Source: Gemmatimonadota bacterium (GTDB taxonomy: Bacteria; Gemmatimonadota; Gemmatimonadetes; Gemmatimonadales; Gemmatimonadaceae). Taken from it: a stretch of DNA of 64,000 nt. Below, piece by piece: positions 17,053 through 27,700 of this stretch. Positions within the stretch are counted from its first letter, which is position 1. Each line of letters opens with the position of its first letter. The notes beneath the pieces are model-generated. The model was given only the letters and a program-made list of their open reading frames with translations, was not told the origin of the DNA and ran no database searches. The position numbers were made by a program, and so were the translations under genes. The stretch is from assembly GCA_021413975.1 (NCBI GenBank), contig JAIOPJ010000054.1:1-64000 (forward strand), written 5' to 3'.

Positions 17053-18167
17053 GGGGGTGGCCAGCCGCCGGGAACGAAGCTGTTGAGCGCCGCGCAAGCG
17101 CCCGCGCCCCAATCGTCCTGACAGGGGCGGGCCTGGGGGCGCTTGAAGGGCGATCCGTCCAAGTTGAGCCACGACTCGCTCGAGAAGTTCAGCGCGAAGA
17201 GTTGGCCGATCGATGCATTGGTGATCGCCGGGCCGGTCCACATGAAGTTGCCGCTCTTGAACGGGTCGACCTCGAAGGTATGCCCCCAGATCTGGACCGG
17301 GCCGTATGGGCCGTCCTCCGTCTGCGGGTGCACGAGGCCGAGCGAATGACCGATCTCATGCGCCAGCGTCGGCTTGGGGATGTTGTCGTATCCCCACGAG
17401 ATGAAGATCATCTCCGGATGGAGGACGTCGACGCAGTTGTACGCAGGGGTCCAGTCACTCTGCAGGTAGTTCTTCACGAAGTAGACGTTGATGCGGCCCT
17501 GTTCGTAGGTCTCTGGCTCGCCGATGATCGCGGCGGCCGAAGCGCAATCGTATGCGAGCGCGCCGCTGCCCAGGACCGACGAGATCGTGTCGAGCGTCAG
17601 GCCGGTCCCCATCGCGTCCATGATGGGATACGCTGCGTCGAGGAGCTTGTCACGCAACGCCGTCGCCTGGGCCACGTCAGTCTCGTCGGCGACCAACCAG
17701 AGGTGGAGCGGCAACCGGATGGGAGACGCGAGCGGGATGCTCAGCACCTTGCTCGTCAGCGCGGACGTGAGCCAGAGTTCCGATCCCGGCTCCGATGGAT
17801 CGACGGTGAGTCCGGCGGCGCTCGCTCCGCGCGCGAAGACGTAGATCCCGGCCGGGCATCCCGGGTCGTATGCCACACCCTCGAGCAGGACGTCCGGATC
17901 GCCCACGAACGGCTCGAAGCGGCGGCAAGCGCCTCCGCGACTCCCGCTGTAGAGCAGGAGCGGACGCGTTTCGGCGACGCCCGGGAACGACACAACGATG
18001 TCCGCCGCCGGCCCGGATGGCGGCGGCTGCGGCGCAGGTGTGGGAAGGGGAGAGGGTGGCGGAGTGGGTGGCGGAGTGGGCGTGGGGGGACACGACCCCG
18101 GGCAACCCGCGAGGGTCGCCACGAGGATCATGCGGAGGATCCGTCCCCCACGCACCGTCGATCTCAT
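17049..18167 (-). CDS. Lipoprotein metzincin-type zinc protease
   Basis: 372 residues. Lipobox LAGC (Cys22) is followed by a 25-residue Pro/Thr stalk (PTPTPPPTPPPSP), then a globular domain from about residue 55. The zinc motif HEIGHSLGLVH (His270, Glu271, His274, Gly277, His280) is a complete metzincin HExxHxxGxxH. Met309 in NFMWTG is a good candidate for the Met-turn. Extra cysteines (about 81, 104, 208, 245, 349, 358) suggest disulfides. It probably cleaves proteins outside the inner membrane. It starts within the end of the coiled-coil gene (ATGA) and its stop overlaps the start of the small lipoprotein gene. An internal Met13 is an alternative start. Confidence 0.85.
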   Translation of the reverse strand: MRSTVRGGRILRMILVATLAGCPGSCPPTPTPPPTPPPSPLPTPAPQPPPSGPAADIVVSFPGVAETRPLLLYSGSRGGACRRFEPFVGDPDVLLEGVAYDPGCPAGIYVFARGASAAGLTVDPSEPGSELWLTSALTSKVLSIPLASPIRLPLHLWLVADETDVAQATALRDKLLDAAYPIMDAMGTGLTLDTISSVLGSGALAYDCASAAAIIGEPETYEQGRINVYFVKNYLQSDWTPAYNCVDVLHPEMIFISWGYDNIPKPTLAHEIGHSLGLVHPQTEDGPYGPVQIWGHTFEVDPFKSGNFMWTGPAITNASIGQLFALNFSSESWLNLDGSPFKRPQARPCQDDWGAGACAALNSFVPGGWPPP

Positions 18168-18454
18168 GCTCCGGCGGGGGGCCAGTCAGGATTGGTGATC
18201 GGCGGATTGGTGCCGGGGCCGCCCGGGTACGCCGCCACGAGCGCGCTCCACTTCACCGCGCGCAACATCTTGGTGACGTCGTTCGACCACGCCACCTCGA
18301 GCTCGATCCACTTCTCCACCTTCTTGCAGCACTTCTTGAGTTCGGCGATCGCCGCCTTGTTATCCTTGCCCGCCTTCGTGGCCGCCGCGAGCTTCTTCTC
18401 CAAGCTGGCGATCTTCTTCTCGAGCTTCTTCACCTTTGCGTCGGTGCTGGCCAT
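18164..18454 (-). CDS. Small coiled-coil protein heading the metzincin operon
   Basis: 96 residues. GGAGG (18460-18464 on the minus strand) lies 5 bases before the ATG, a strong ribosome-binding site. Residues 5-50 form a lysine-rich heptad coiled coil (VKKLEKKIASLEKKLAAATK) with adjacent Cys42-Cys43. The end is Pro/Gly-rich (YPGGPGTNPPITNPDWPP). No signal peptide is seen. The 4-base overlap with the metzincin gene implies coupled translation. Function unknown; a chaperone, scaffold or inhibitor for the protease are options. Confidence 0.7.
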   Translation of the reverse strand: MASTDAKVKKLEKKIASLEKKLAAATKAGKDNKAAIAELKKCCKKVEKWIELEVAWSNDVTKMLRAVKWSALVAAYPGGPGTNPPITNPDWPPAGA

Positions 18455-18542
18455 CTGAACCTCCGGTCGGGTCGCACGTATCGTGGCTTGGGCAATGAGC
18501 CCATGCGCTCCGAACGTACCGTGCCCCCGTCGGCTCGGCTAG

Positions 18543-21419
18543 CTACCGTGGCGCTTCGAGCCGGGCGGCGTAGGCCAGCGCCTCGCGACGGCGCCCGAGC
18601 CTGGTCGCCGCCGCCGACCGCACGCGGAGACTCGCGGCGAGGTGCAGCAGGTCGATCTGCGAGCGCGACGAGTCGAAGAACTCCGCCGTCGTGATCGCTC
18701 CCTCGGCGTCGCCGGTGGCCAGTTGCAGCTCGGCGAGCAGGATCCGCTCCTCGGCGGCCGACTCCCAGAGGTCCCAGGTGAGGAAGGACGGGTCGGCCGC
18801 CGGTCTCACCTGCTTGAGTGCCACGAGTGCCGCGGACGAATCGCCCCGCAGGAGCGCGGCGCGGGCGGTGGCGCTCAGCAACAGCGCCCGATCGACGCCA
18901 CGGTCGGCGGAGTCGACGACCACCGCGAGACGACGCACGAGCGAGTCGAGGCGCGCGACGTCATGTCGGTGCCAGCTCCAGAGCGTGAGGTAGCGGAGTC
19001 GTGCGCCGGACATCTGCGAGATCGGGCGGTCCGCCAGCGACCGCATGGCGGTGTCGGCGCTCGCCTCCGATGCGGTGGAGCCCTGCATGGCGTTGAGCAC
19101 GTGCAGCGACACCGCCGCGCGCACGCCGCGTGCGCGCGCCGCATCGATCAGGTCCCGGGCCGAATCGGCATGGCCGCGCAGCATCGCGAGGTAGTCGAGG
19201 CCCTTGAGCGCCGCCCAGCGGGCATTCGAGTGAAGCAACGTGGTGTCGGCATCGTGCGTGATCACGGCTTCGAGCGCCCGGCGCGCGCAGTCGGGGTAGC
19301 GGTCACCGCCGCCGACGATCCGGGCCACGTCGACCACGCGAGTGCTGGCGCGTCGGACGGCGTCGGGCCAGTCGACCTTCTCGGGGCCGTCCAGCGCGCA
19401 CCGCACCAGGAGCTCCGCCTGGAAGACCACGAGCGTGTCCGGCCCGATCGCCGCGAGCCGCTTGAGCAACGCACGCGCCGCCGGCGCGTCGCCGCGGCGT
19501 ACCTCGTACTCGATGAGATGCGAGACCGCCGGGGCGAATCCCGGCTGCAGCGCGAGCGCCTGCCGCAACGCCCGCTCGGCGAGCGAGTCGAGCGTGCTGC
19601 CGACCGGATACATATGATTGTACACCTCGGCGAGCATCATCCACGGTTCGCTCCACGTGGTGTCGGCCGCGCGGGCGCTGGTGAACGCGGCGACCGCCGA
19701 ATCGGCGGCACCGGCGAGGAAGAGCCGCAGGCCGTGCGCCAGGGCGAGGTGGTGCCTCGGCAACTGCCCTTCCTGCCGCAGCGCTCCGGCGACGAGATCG
19801 CGCGCCAGTGGATAGTCCTGCAGGTACACGGCCGCCTGAGCCCCCTTCAGCGCCGCGACGCTCATGGCCGAGTCGCTCGCGAGCGCACGGTACATGAAGT
19901 CGAGCGCGTCACGATGGCGTCCGTGCGCGTACGCGCGTTCACCCTGGAGCCAATCGGCGATCGCGGCCGGGCTGCGGTCGGCGAGGTACGAGAGATCCAC
20001 GCGACCGTTGGGGGGAAGCAATCGCGGCAGGATGCGCGCGAGGGACCGCAGGGCGAGCTGCGGCGCCGAGGTGGTGGCCATGGCACCGGTCGCACTCTCC
20101 TGGCGCACGAGCGAATCACCCACCGCGTCGTGAAGGCGCACGATCACCGTGAGGGAATCCCGGTCGGTGATCACGGCACCGTCGACGTAGTATCGGGCTC
20201 CGGCACGCCGGGCGAGACGCACGGCCTCGCTGCTGATCAAGCGGGCGTCGGCAGCGCGCTCGGAGCCGAGCAGCGCCTGGCCGTCGAGCCAGCGCAGGGG
20301 CTCCGTGTGCTCGAGCGCGCTCTCGATCATGAGCGCCACCTGTTCGCCCACGCCGATCCCGGCCGCGGGATCGAGTCCGGCGGCAGGCGTGGAGAGCGGG
20401 AAGACGACGACGCCATCGGCATCGGCCGGAGGATCCCGGTTCACGATCGCGCGAGCCGCGAGTGCGAGGCCCGCGACCGTCACCCCGACCGCCGCGAGCC
20501 GAGCGAGCGTGCGCCTGCTCGGCCCCGGCCTCGTCGCCACGGGCGTGCGCGGGGTCACCCGCGTGCCACCGCTGATGCCGGCGAGATACGCGGCATCGAG
20601 CGCGTCGGCGAATGCCTTCGCGGACGGGAATCGGTCCGCAGGGACCTTGGCGAGCGCGCGTTCGATGGCGTCCTGGAACGCGTCCGTCACCGTCGGGCGC
20701 ACGATCTGCAACGACGGCGGGCGTTCGCCGAGATGACGCGCGATGAGCGCCTGTGCGGTGCGGCCCGTGAAGGGAGGCTCGCCGGCGAGCATCTCGTAGC
20801 AGACGCAAGCGAGTGCGTAGATGTCGGCGCGTGCGTCGACGACGGCGCCGCCACCCGCCTGCTCGGGACTCATGTACGTCGGCGTGCCGAGCGCGAGTCC
20901 GACCTCGGTGACCGTCGATCCGTCGGCACTGCTGGCCGCCCGCGCGATGCCGAAGTCCGCGACCATCGCGCGACCGCCGCTCAGCAGGATGTTCTCCGGC
21001 TTGATGTCGCGGTGGACCACCCCCGCCTCGTGCGCGTACGTGAGGGCCGCCGCCACGTCGCGCACGATCGAGAGCGCGTCAGGCAGGGGCAGCTGCACCT
21101 CGCGCTTGAGGCGATGCCGCAGCGACTCGCCGACCACCAGCGGCATGATGAAGTAGAGCAGGTCGCCGCTGCCGCCCGAGTCGAAGAGCGGCACGATGTT
21201 GGGATGCTGCAGCGAACTCGCGATCGCGATCTCGCGCTGGAACCGCTCCACGCCGATCGACGTCGCGAGGTTGGGGTCGATGACCTTCACCGCGAGCTCG
21301 CGCTGGTGCCGCAGGTCGCGCGCGTGGTAGACCGTGGCCATGCCCCCGCGCCCCAGCTCGGCGCCGAGCAGGTAGTGCGGTCCCAGCAACTCCTGGAGTC
21401 GGCGCAGGTCGTCGGTCAC
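18543..21419 (-). CDS. Ser/Thr protein kinase with TM segment and TPR-like C-terminal region
   Basis: 958 residues from GTG 21419. Longer frames upstream are rejected because they run into the preceding gene and are Arg-rich noise. Kinase domain about 16-280: GRGGMATVY glycine loop, Lys45 in AVKV, HRDIKPEN, DFGIA and the GTPTYMSPEQ activation segment are all intact. One TM (about 295-315, LARLAAVGVTVAGLALAARAIV) leads to a large extracytoplasmic region with helical TPR-like repeats (about 480-950). This is the classical bacterial transmembrane kinase plan. It starts 31 bases after the molybdopterin-subunit stop, so the oxidoreductase and kinase are probably co-transcribed. Confidence 0.88.
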   Translation of the reverse strand: MTDDLRRLQELLGPHYLLGAELGRGGMATVYHARDLRHQRELAVKVIDPNLATSIGVERFQREIAIASSLQHPNIVPLFDSGGSGDLLYFIMPLVVGESLRHRLKREVQLPLPDALSIVRDVAAALTYAHEAGVVHRDIKPENILLSGGRAMVADFGIARAASSADGSTVTEVGLALGTPTYMSPEQAGGGAVVDARADIYALACVCYEMLAGEPPFTGRTAQALIARHLGERPPSLQIVRPTVTDAFQDAIERALAKVPADRFPSAKAFADALDAAYLAGISGGTRVTPRTPVATRPGPSRRTLARLAAVGVTVAGLALAARAIVNRDPPADADGVVVFPLSTPAAGLDPAAGIGVGEQVALMIESALEHTEPLRWLDGQALLGSERAADARLISSEAVRLARRAGARYYVDGAVITDRDSLTVIVRLHDAVGDSLVRQESATGAMATTSAPQLALRSLARILPRLLPPNGRVDLSYLADRSPAAIADWLQGERAYAHGRHRDALDFMYRALASDSAMSVAALKGAQAAVYLQDYPLARDLVAGALRQEGQLPRHHLALAHGLRLFLAGAADSAVAAFTSARAADTTWSEPWMMLAEVYNHMYPVGSTLDSLAERALRQALALQPGFAPAVSHLIEYEVRRGDAPAARALLKRLAAIGPDTLVVFQAELLVRCALDGPEKVDWPDAVRRASTRVVDVARIVGGGDRYPDCARRALEAVITHDADTTLLHSNARWAALKGLDYLAMLRGHADSARDLIDAARARGVRAAVSLHVLNAMQGSTASEASADTAMRSLADRPISQMSGARLRYLTLWSWHRHDVARLDSLVRRLAVVVDSADRGVDRALLLSATARAALLRGDSSAALVALKQVRPAADPSFLTWDLWESAAEERILLAELQLATGDAEGAITTAEFFDSSRSQIDLLHLAASLRVRSAAATRLGRRREALAYAARLEAPR

Positions 21420-21450
21420 ACGGTCCCTCGTGCTGGCATCAGGACGCGCC

Positions 21451-23790
21451 CTACTTCGCGCCTTCAGCCGTCGCCTTCGTCTCCCACCCCGCCAGCTGCC
21501 GCCCCACCGGCAACTCGCGCACTCGCACCCCCGTCGCCGCGAAGATCGCATTCGCGATCGCCGCGCCGGCCGGCGGCACGCCGGGCTCGCCGATCCCGCC
21601 CGGCAGCCCTTCGCTCGCGATGATCTCCACGTCCACCGTGTGCGGCGCGGCGCGCATCCGCGTCACCTGGTAGTCGCGGTAGTTCGACTGCTCCACCCTG
21701 CCTTCGGCGAAGGTGATGCCGCTGTAGAGCGTGTTGCTCATCGCCATGATGATCGCGCCCTCCATCTGTGACCGGGCGCGGTCGGGGTTCGCGACGAACC
21801 CGGCATCGGCGGCGACGGTCGCGCGCGGGACGAGCACCGTGCCGTCCGGCCGCACGTCGACCTCGATCACCATGGCGATGTACGAGAGGAAGCTGCGGTG
21901 CACCGCGATGCCACGGCCGCGGCCGCGCGGCAGCGGAGTCTCCCACCCGCTGCGCGCCTTCACCGACTCCACCACGCGCCGCGCCCTCGCGGTGTCGAGC
22001 GGGAAGTCGGCCCACGCGGCGCCGTAATAGTTGTCGGGCGCACCGACGAGCCCGTTCTTGGAGAGATCCACCACGCGGTCCTTGCCGATGAGCTCGAGCA
22101 GGAAGGCCGCGGGGTCCTTTCCCGCTTCGTGCGCGAGCTCGTCCACGAACGACCCGATCGCGAAGCCATGATGGATGGCGTTCACGCTGCGGTACCAGCC
22201 GATGCGCGTGTGCGCGACCGCCGGACAGACCTCGACGCTGATGTTCGGCACGTCCCAAGGCACATCGCTCGCGCCGTTGACCAGCTCATCGGGCGTCGGG
22301 CCGGGCAGGTTCGGTGCGAAGGTGGCGCTGATCGTGGGGTACGCCGAGCGATGCAGCCAGGCGGTCACCTTGCCCGAGGCGTCGAGCGCGGCCTCGAGAC
22401 GATGTGCCGCGACGGAGTGATAGTAGGAATTGCGCAGGTCGTCCTCGCGACTCCACTGCACGCGCACCGGCGCGCCGATCTCCTTGGAGAGGAAGGCCGC
22501 TTCGCAGATGAAGTCGGGCTTCGACTTGCGGCCGAACGCGCCGCCCAGGAGCGTGACATGCACCGCGACGTTCGCGGCGTCGACCTTGAGGTACTGCGCG
22601 ATGGTGTTGCGCGCGTCGTTCGGCGACTGTGTCGGTGCCCACGCCTCGACCTTCCCATCGGAGGTCACGCGCGCGATCGCCGCCACGGGCTCCATCTGCG
22701 CATGCGACAGGTACGGGATGTGGTACTCGGCGCTGAGCTTCCGGGTCGCGGAACCGAGTGCGGCGGTGACGTCGCCGTCGGTGCGTCCCGGCTTGCCGGG
22801 CGCGCGGATGCTCGCCTCGAGCGTGGCCTTGTACGCCTTGGAGTCGTGCGTGCCGTTCGGCCCCGCCTCCCAGGTGATCTTGAGCGCGTCGCGCCCGCGC
22901 AGCGCGGCCCAGGTGTTCTTCGCGATCACGGCCACGCCGCCGAGCGGGAAGAAGGCACCGGGGATCGGGGTCTCGGGGATGCGGATGATGCGTTCGACGC
23001 CCGGCACCTTGAGCGCGGCGCTGTCGTCCACGCTCACGACCTTGCCGCCCCAGACGGGCGGACGCGAGATCACGGCGACCCTCATGCCGGGGAGCGTCAT
23101 GTCGGCGCCGTACATCGCGGTGCCGGTGGTCATGGGCACGAGATCGATCGACGGCATCTTCTTGCCCTGCCAGCGGCGCTCGCTCGGGCGCTTGATGCGC
23201 ACGCTGGCCGGCGCGGGCATGGTGACGGTGCGTGCGGTCGCGACGAGCGCGCCGAACGTCTTGGTGCGGTTGGTCGGACCGTGCACGACGGTGTGCTGCC
23301 GCGCGAAGACCTCCGAGACCGGGACGTTCCACTCCTTGGCGGCGGCTTCTTCCATGAGCGCCCGCGCCGTGGCGCCGGCCTCGCGGTACTTGCCCAGGAA
23401 GTCGCGGATGCTCGTGGAGCCGTCGGTGTTCTGCGAGCCGTACTTGGGATCGCCCAGGGCCTGCTCGACCCGGCACTTGGCCCAGTCGGCCTCCATCTCG
23501 TCGGCGATGATCATCGGCATGGTGGTGCGGATGCCCTGACCCATCTCGGAGCGGTGGCAGATGATCGTGACGACGCCGTCGTCGGCGATGCGGAGGTAGA
23601 CGTGCGGCGACCAGGGATCGGCCGCGCCGGCGAGGAGGCGTTCGGCGGCGTCGAGTCGGCGGGCGCCGCCGGGGCCGAAGGCGATGACCAGGCCGGTCAC
23701 GCCGAGCAGTTGGACGAAGGAGCGGCGCTCGAGTGCGCGCGGCGCAGGCTCCTCGCGCCGCACCCAGGGGAGGAACTCGTTCGCGCTCAT
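21451..23790 (-). CDS. Molybdopterin-binding subunit of an aldehyde/isoquinoline oxidoreductase
   Basis: 779 residues. A Tat-like signal near the N-terminus ([13 protein letters not shown], about 20-32) predicts folded export. The xanthine-oxidase-family Moco motifs are present: GRKSKPDF after the GGAF strand, and the C-terminal active-site segment [12 protein letters not shown] with its Glu. The domain order and [17 protein letters not shown] match the one-chain IorB (isoquinoline 1-oxidoreductase beta) type. With the 2Fe-2S subunit encoded directly upstream (ATGA overlap) it would hydroxylate an aromatic heterocycle or oxidise an aldehyde. No XdhC-type maturation gene is in view. Confidence 0.88.
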   Translation of the reverse strand: MSANEFLPWVRREEPAPRALERRSFVQLLGVTGLVIAFGPGGARRLDAAERLLAGAADPWSPHVYLRIADDGVVTIICHRSEMGQGIRTTMPMIIADEMEADWAKCRVEQALGDPKYGSQNTDGSTSIRDFLGKYREAGATARALMEEAAAKEWNVPVSEVFARQHTVVHGPTNRTKTFGALVATARTVTMPAPASVRIKRPSERRWQGKKMPSIDLVPMTTGTAMYGADMTLPGMRVAVISRPPVWGGKVVSVDDSAALKVPGVERIIRIPETPIPGAFFPLGGVAVIAKNTWAALRGRDALKITWEAGPNGTHDSKAYKATLEASIRAPGKPGRTDGDVTAALGSATRKLSAEYHIPYLSHAQMEPVAAIARVTSDGKVEAWAPTQSPNDARNTIAQYLKVDAANVAVHVTLLGGAFGRKSKPDFICEAAFLSKEIGAPVRVQWSREDDLRNSYYHSVAAHRLEAALDASGKVTAWLHRSAYPTISATFAPNLPGPTPDELVNGASDVPWDVPNISVEVCPAVAHTRIGWYRSVNAIHHGFAIGSFVDELAHEAGKDPAAFLLELIGKDRVVDLSKNGLVGAPDNYYGAAWADFPLDTARARRVVESVKARSGWETPLPRGRGRGIAVHRSFLSYIAMVIEVDVRPDGTVLVPRATVAADAGFVANPDRARSQMEGAIIMAMSNTLYSGITFAEGRVEQSNYRDYQVTRMRAAPHTVDVEIIASEGLPGGIGEPGVPPAGAAIANAIFAATGVRVRELPVGRQLAGWETKATAEGAK

Positions 23791-24242
23791 GAGTTCTTCT
23801 CCGCCGCCGTCTTGATCGCGGCGCGAATGCGTGGGTAGGTGCCGCAGCGACAGATGTGTCCGTTCATCGCCGTGTCGATGTCCTGATCGGTCGGCTTGGG
23901 CGTACGCGCGAGCAGGCCGGCCGCCTGCATGATCTGGCCCGGCTGGCAGAAGCCGCACTGCGGCACGTCGATCTCGCGCCAGGCGACCTGAAGCGGGTGT
24001 TCGCCCGCGGGGTGGAGTCCTTCGATGGTCGTGATCGCGGCGCCCTGGACCGAGGACATCGGCATCTGGCAGGCGCGGACGGGATTGCCGCCCATGTGCA
24101 CCGTGCACGCGCCACACTGGGAGATGCCGCAGCCGTACTTGGTCCCGGTGAGCGCGAGTTCATCGCGCAGGAACCAGAGGAGTGGCATGGTGGGGTCGCC
24201 GTCGAAGGTGCGACGGGTGCCGTTGACGGTCAGGGTGATCAT
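23787..24242 (-). CDS. 2Fe-2S subunit of the molybdenum oxidoreductase (IorA-like)
   Basis: 151 residues from ATG 24242; longer frames upstream lack homology. The N-terminal plant-ferredoxin cluster ligands are Cys38, Cys43, Cys46 and Cys58 ([10 protein letters not shown], then Cys58). The second, alpha-helical cluster uses Cys96, Cys99, Cys131 and Cys133 ([18 protein letters not shown]). Both clusters are complete. It transfers electrons from the Moco subunit encoded next (4-base overlap). It has no signal, so it probably rides on the Tat signal of its partner, as in related enzymes. Confidence 0.92.
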   Translation of the reverse strand: MITLTVNGTRRTFDGDPTMPLLWFLRDELALTGTKYGCGISQCGACTVHMGGNPVRACQMPMSSVQGAAITTIEGLHPAGEHPLQVAWREIDVPQCGFCQPGQIMQAAGLLARTPKPTDQDIDTAMNGHICRCGTYPRIRAAIKTAAEKNS

Positions 24243-24374
24243 GGGGGCTCCGGGGCGTGTGCGGGAACGGACTGCCCCCAAGAGGATGGCACCTCGGGGG
24301 ACGTTCGGACAGAGGGGGCGGCGCGACGATCGCAAGGAGTGGCAGGAGGCGGCCCCGGGCACCAACTTTGGCGC

Positions 24375-24714
24375 GTGAATCCGCCCCCGAGGTCGCTCGC
24401 CGTCGCCGTCGCCGACCGCCACCGGATCGAGCGCGAGTTCGGTGCCGGCGGTATGGCGACCGTCCACCTCGCGCAGGATCGCACGGAGCGACGACGGCAA
24501 CGCGGCCTTCGCCGTGGACATGACGAAGGGCGCGGTTGCGGTCACGCCCCGGCAGGTGCTCGGCACGACGGCCGATCGCGTGCTGGAGACCAACGCCATC
24601 GACCGGATGTTCGACGTCTCCCCGGACGGAAGGCGGTTCCTCGTCGTGCGCCGGTGCATGCTCACGCAGTGTCTCAAGTGGTTCCCCATTCTTCGTCACA
24701 CACGCCAACCGTAA
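24375..24714 (+). pseudogene. Remnant of a Ser/Thr kinase with C-terminal PD40 propeller
   Basis: From GTG 24375 one frame reads a kinase N-terminus ([20 protein letters not shown], the glycine loop) for about 35 codons and then degenerates. From about 24490 another frame reads like the last strands of a WD40/PD40 C-terminal domain ([23 protein letters not shown]) and stops at 24714. The whole catalytic core and most of the propeller, normally some 800 residues in this kinase class, are missing. The simplest reading is a large internal deletion that also shifted the frame. It ends 8 bases before the amidohydrolase start. Confidence 0.72.
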
Positions 24715-24722
24715 CCACGCCA

Positions 24723-27700
24723 ATGCGCCGACTCGCCTCTGCCATCGCCGCCGCGCTCGCTCCGCTCGCCCTCGTCGCCGCCTCGCTGAGCGCGCAGGGC
24801 ACACCCGGCGGCACCGCCACGGCCGCCGCCGTCACGCTCCCGCTCAAGACCGCGCGCACCCACACCTTCACCGCGACCGAAGGCACCTGGCTCTCGCTCG
24901 ACGTCTCGCCCGACGGCCAGACGATCGTCTTCGACCTGCTCGGCGATCTCTACACGTTGCCGATCGCGGGCGGCAAGGCGACGCGGATCACGAGCGGGAT
25001 GGCGTACGACGTGCAACCGCGCTTCTCGCCCGACGGCAAGAAGGTGGTCTTCGTCTCCGACCGCAGCGGCGGCGACAATGTCTGGACCCTTTCGCTCGAC
25101 ATGAAGGACACTACGCAGGTGACGAAAGGGAACACCAACGACTACGTCTCCCCTGAGTGGACCCCCGATGGGCAGTATGTGATCGCGACCAAGTTCGCCG
25201 GACTCAATGGCGCAGGGAAGCTCTGGCAGTATCACGTGGACGGCGGCAACGGTTTCGCGCTCACTGCGACGCCCACGCCGCCGCCGCAACTCAAGATGAT
25301 GGGCGCGGCCTACGGCAACGATCCGCGCTACATGTGGTTCGCCGCGCGCATGGGCGACTGGCAGTACAACGCGCTCGGACCGCAGTACCAGATCTATACG
25401 TGGGATCGCGAGAACGGTCGCACCGCGCAGATGACCACCCGCTTCGGTTCGGCCTTCCGCCCTACGCTCTCGCCTGACGGCAAGTACCTCGTGTACGCGA
25501 CTCGGTTCGAAACCAGGACCGGCCTGCGCCTCCGCGACCTCGGCACGCAGGAGGAGCGCTGGCTCGCCTTCCCGGTGCAACGCGACGAGACCGAGTCGCG
25601 CGCACCGATGGACGCCTACCCGGGCTTCTCGTTCACGCCGGATTCGCGCAGTGTCGTCGTCTCGTACGGCGGCGGCATCTGGCGCGTGCCGGTCGATGGC
25701 ACGGCACCGGCCAAGATCCCCTTCAGCGCGGACGTCGCGCTCGAGATGGGCCCCGAGGTGAAGTTCGCGTACCGCGTGGATACCACGACGACCTTCACCG
25801 CGCGCCAGGTGCGCGACCTCGCGCCGTCACCCGACGGCACGAAGCTCGCGTTCTCGGCGCTCGACAAGGTCTATGTGATGGACCTGCCGAGCGGCGCGCC
25901 GCGCCGCGTGAGCACGGCGACCGTCGGCGAGTTCATGCCTGCCTGGGCGCCAGACTCCAAGTCGCTCGCGTGGACCACCTGGACCGACGCGCAGGGCGGG
26001 AGCGTGGTGCGCGCGACCTTCGACGCGCGCCGCGGCTGGACCACGCAGCCGATCGCGACCGGAGGGCACTACTCCGACCTCGCCTGGTCGCCCGCGGGTG
26101 ACCGCCTCGTCGCGACGCGCGCGGCCGCACGCGAGATGCAGGAGGCGGGCGGCGCCTTCTTCGGGCCGGTCGCCTCGCAGTTCGTCTGGATGCCGGCGAC
26201 CGGCGGCGCGCAGACCGTGATCCTGCCGACCGGGGGATTGGCGAACCCGCACTTCACCGCCGACCGCGAGCGCATCTACGCGTACAGCGGCCGCGACGGA
26301 CTCGTCTCGTTCCGGTGGGACGGGACCGATCTCAAGACGCACCTGCGCGTGACCGGACCGATGCCGCCAGGCGCGGGCGGCGCCTTGACGCTCGACGCGA
26401 GCAACGACGTCGATGCGTCGCGCATGACCGGCGGCCGATTCGCCCGTCCGCTCACCCGCAGCGCGCCGCGTGCCTATGACGCCACCGCGGGCACGTCGAT
26501 CCGCTCGCACCTCGACGACGGGAACGAGTTGGAGAACAACCCCACGCCGCCCTCGGCGGGACTGATCCTCATGTCGCCGAAGGGCGACCAGGCGCTCGCG
26601 ATGGTCGGGATGGACTTCTACGTGGTCACGATCCCGCAGACGGGATCGACCGCCCCGACCGTCTCGGTCGCCGCGCCGGCGAGCGCCGCGGTGCCGGTGC
26701 GGAAACTCAACGAGATCGGTGGCGAGTTCCCCGCCTGGACCGCCGATGGCCGCCACGTGATGTGGGGCCTGGGCAACGCCGTCTGGACCTACGACCTCGA
26801 CCGCGCGAAGGTGGTCGACGATTCGCTCAAGGCCGACGCGCGCCGCGTCGCACTCGTGCGTGCCGACACGACCAAGAAGGACAGCCTCGCGCGCGCCGAC
26901 TCGATCGCGAAGGCCGACACCACCAAGAAGGCGAAACCGGGCTACAAGCCGGTGGAATCGCGCATCGCGGTCTCGGCCACGCGCGAGCGGGTGCAGGGCA
27001 CGGTGGTGTTCCGCGGCGCCAAGGCGATCACCATGCGCGACCACGAGATCATCGAGAACGCCGACATCGTGGTGCGCGACGACCGGATCGTCGCCATCGG
27101 CACGCGCGGCAGCGTGACCATCCCGGCCGGTGCGCGCGTGATCGACGTGACCGGCAAGGTGATCATGCCCGGCATGGTCGACACGCACTATCACCCGCAG
27201 TGGCTCACGCCGGGGGTGCACAACACGCAGACCTGGCAGTACCTCACCACGCTCGCGTACGGCACGACCACCACGCGCGACCCGCAGACGTCGACGACCG
27301 ACTTCCTCACCTACGGCGACCGCGTCGCCACGGGCGAGATGGTCGGGCCGCGCATCTATACCACCGGCCCCGGCGTCTTCTCGGACGAGGCGGTGCGCGA
27401 CCTCGACCATGCGCGGCAGATCATGGCGCGCTACGCCAAGTACTACGACACCAAGACGCTCAAGATGTACATGAGTGGCAACCGGCAGCAGCGGCAGTGG
27501 ATCATCCAGGCCGCGCGCGAGCTGCAGATCATGCCGACCACCGAGGGCGGACTCGACCAGAAGCTCAACATGACGCACGGGATCGACGGCTACCCGGGCA
27601 TCGAGCACACGCTGCCGATCACCCCGAAGTTCGCCGACCTGTTCGAGTGGTACCGCGCGACCGGCACGTACAACTCGCCGACGCTCATCGTGGAGTACGG

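Noticed and set aside
18642..21623. A plus-strand open frame of 993 codons opposite the TPR-type kinase gene
   Set aside because: It is Arg/His/Glu-rich with no motif and lies exactly opposite a kinase with all catalytic motifs; long antisense frames are common in such GC-rich DNA.
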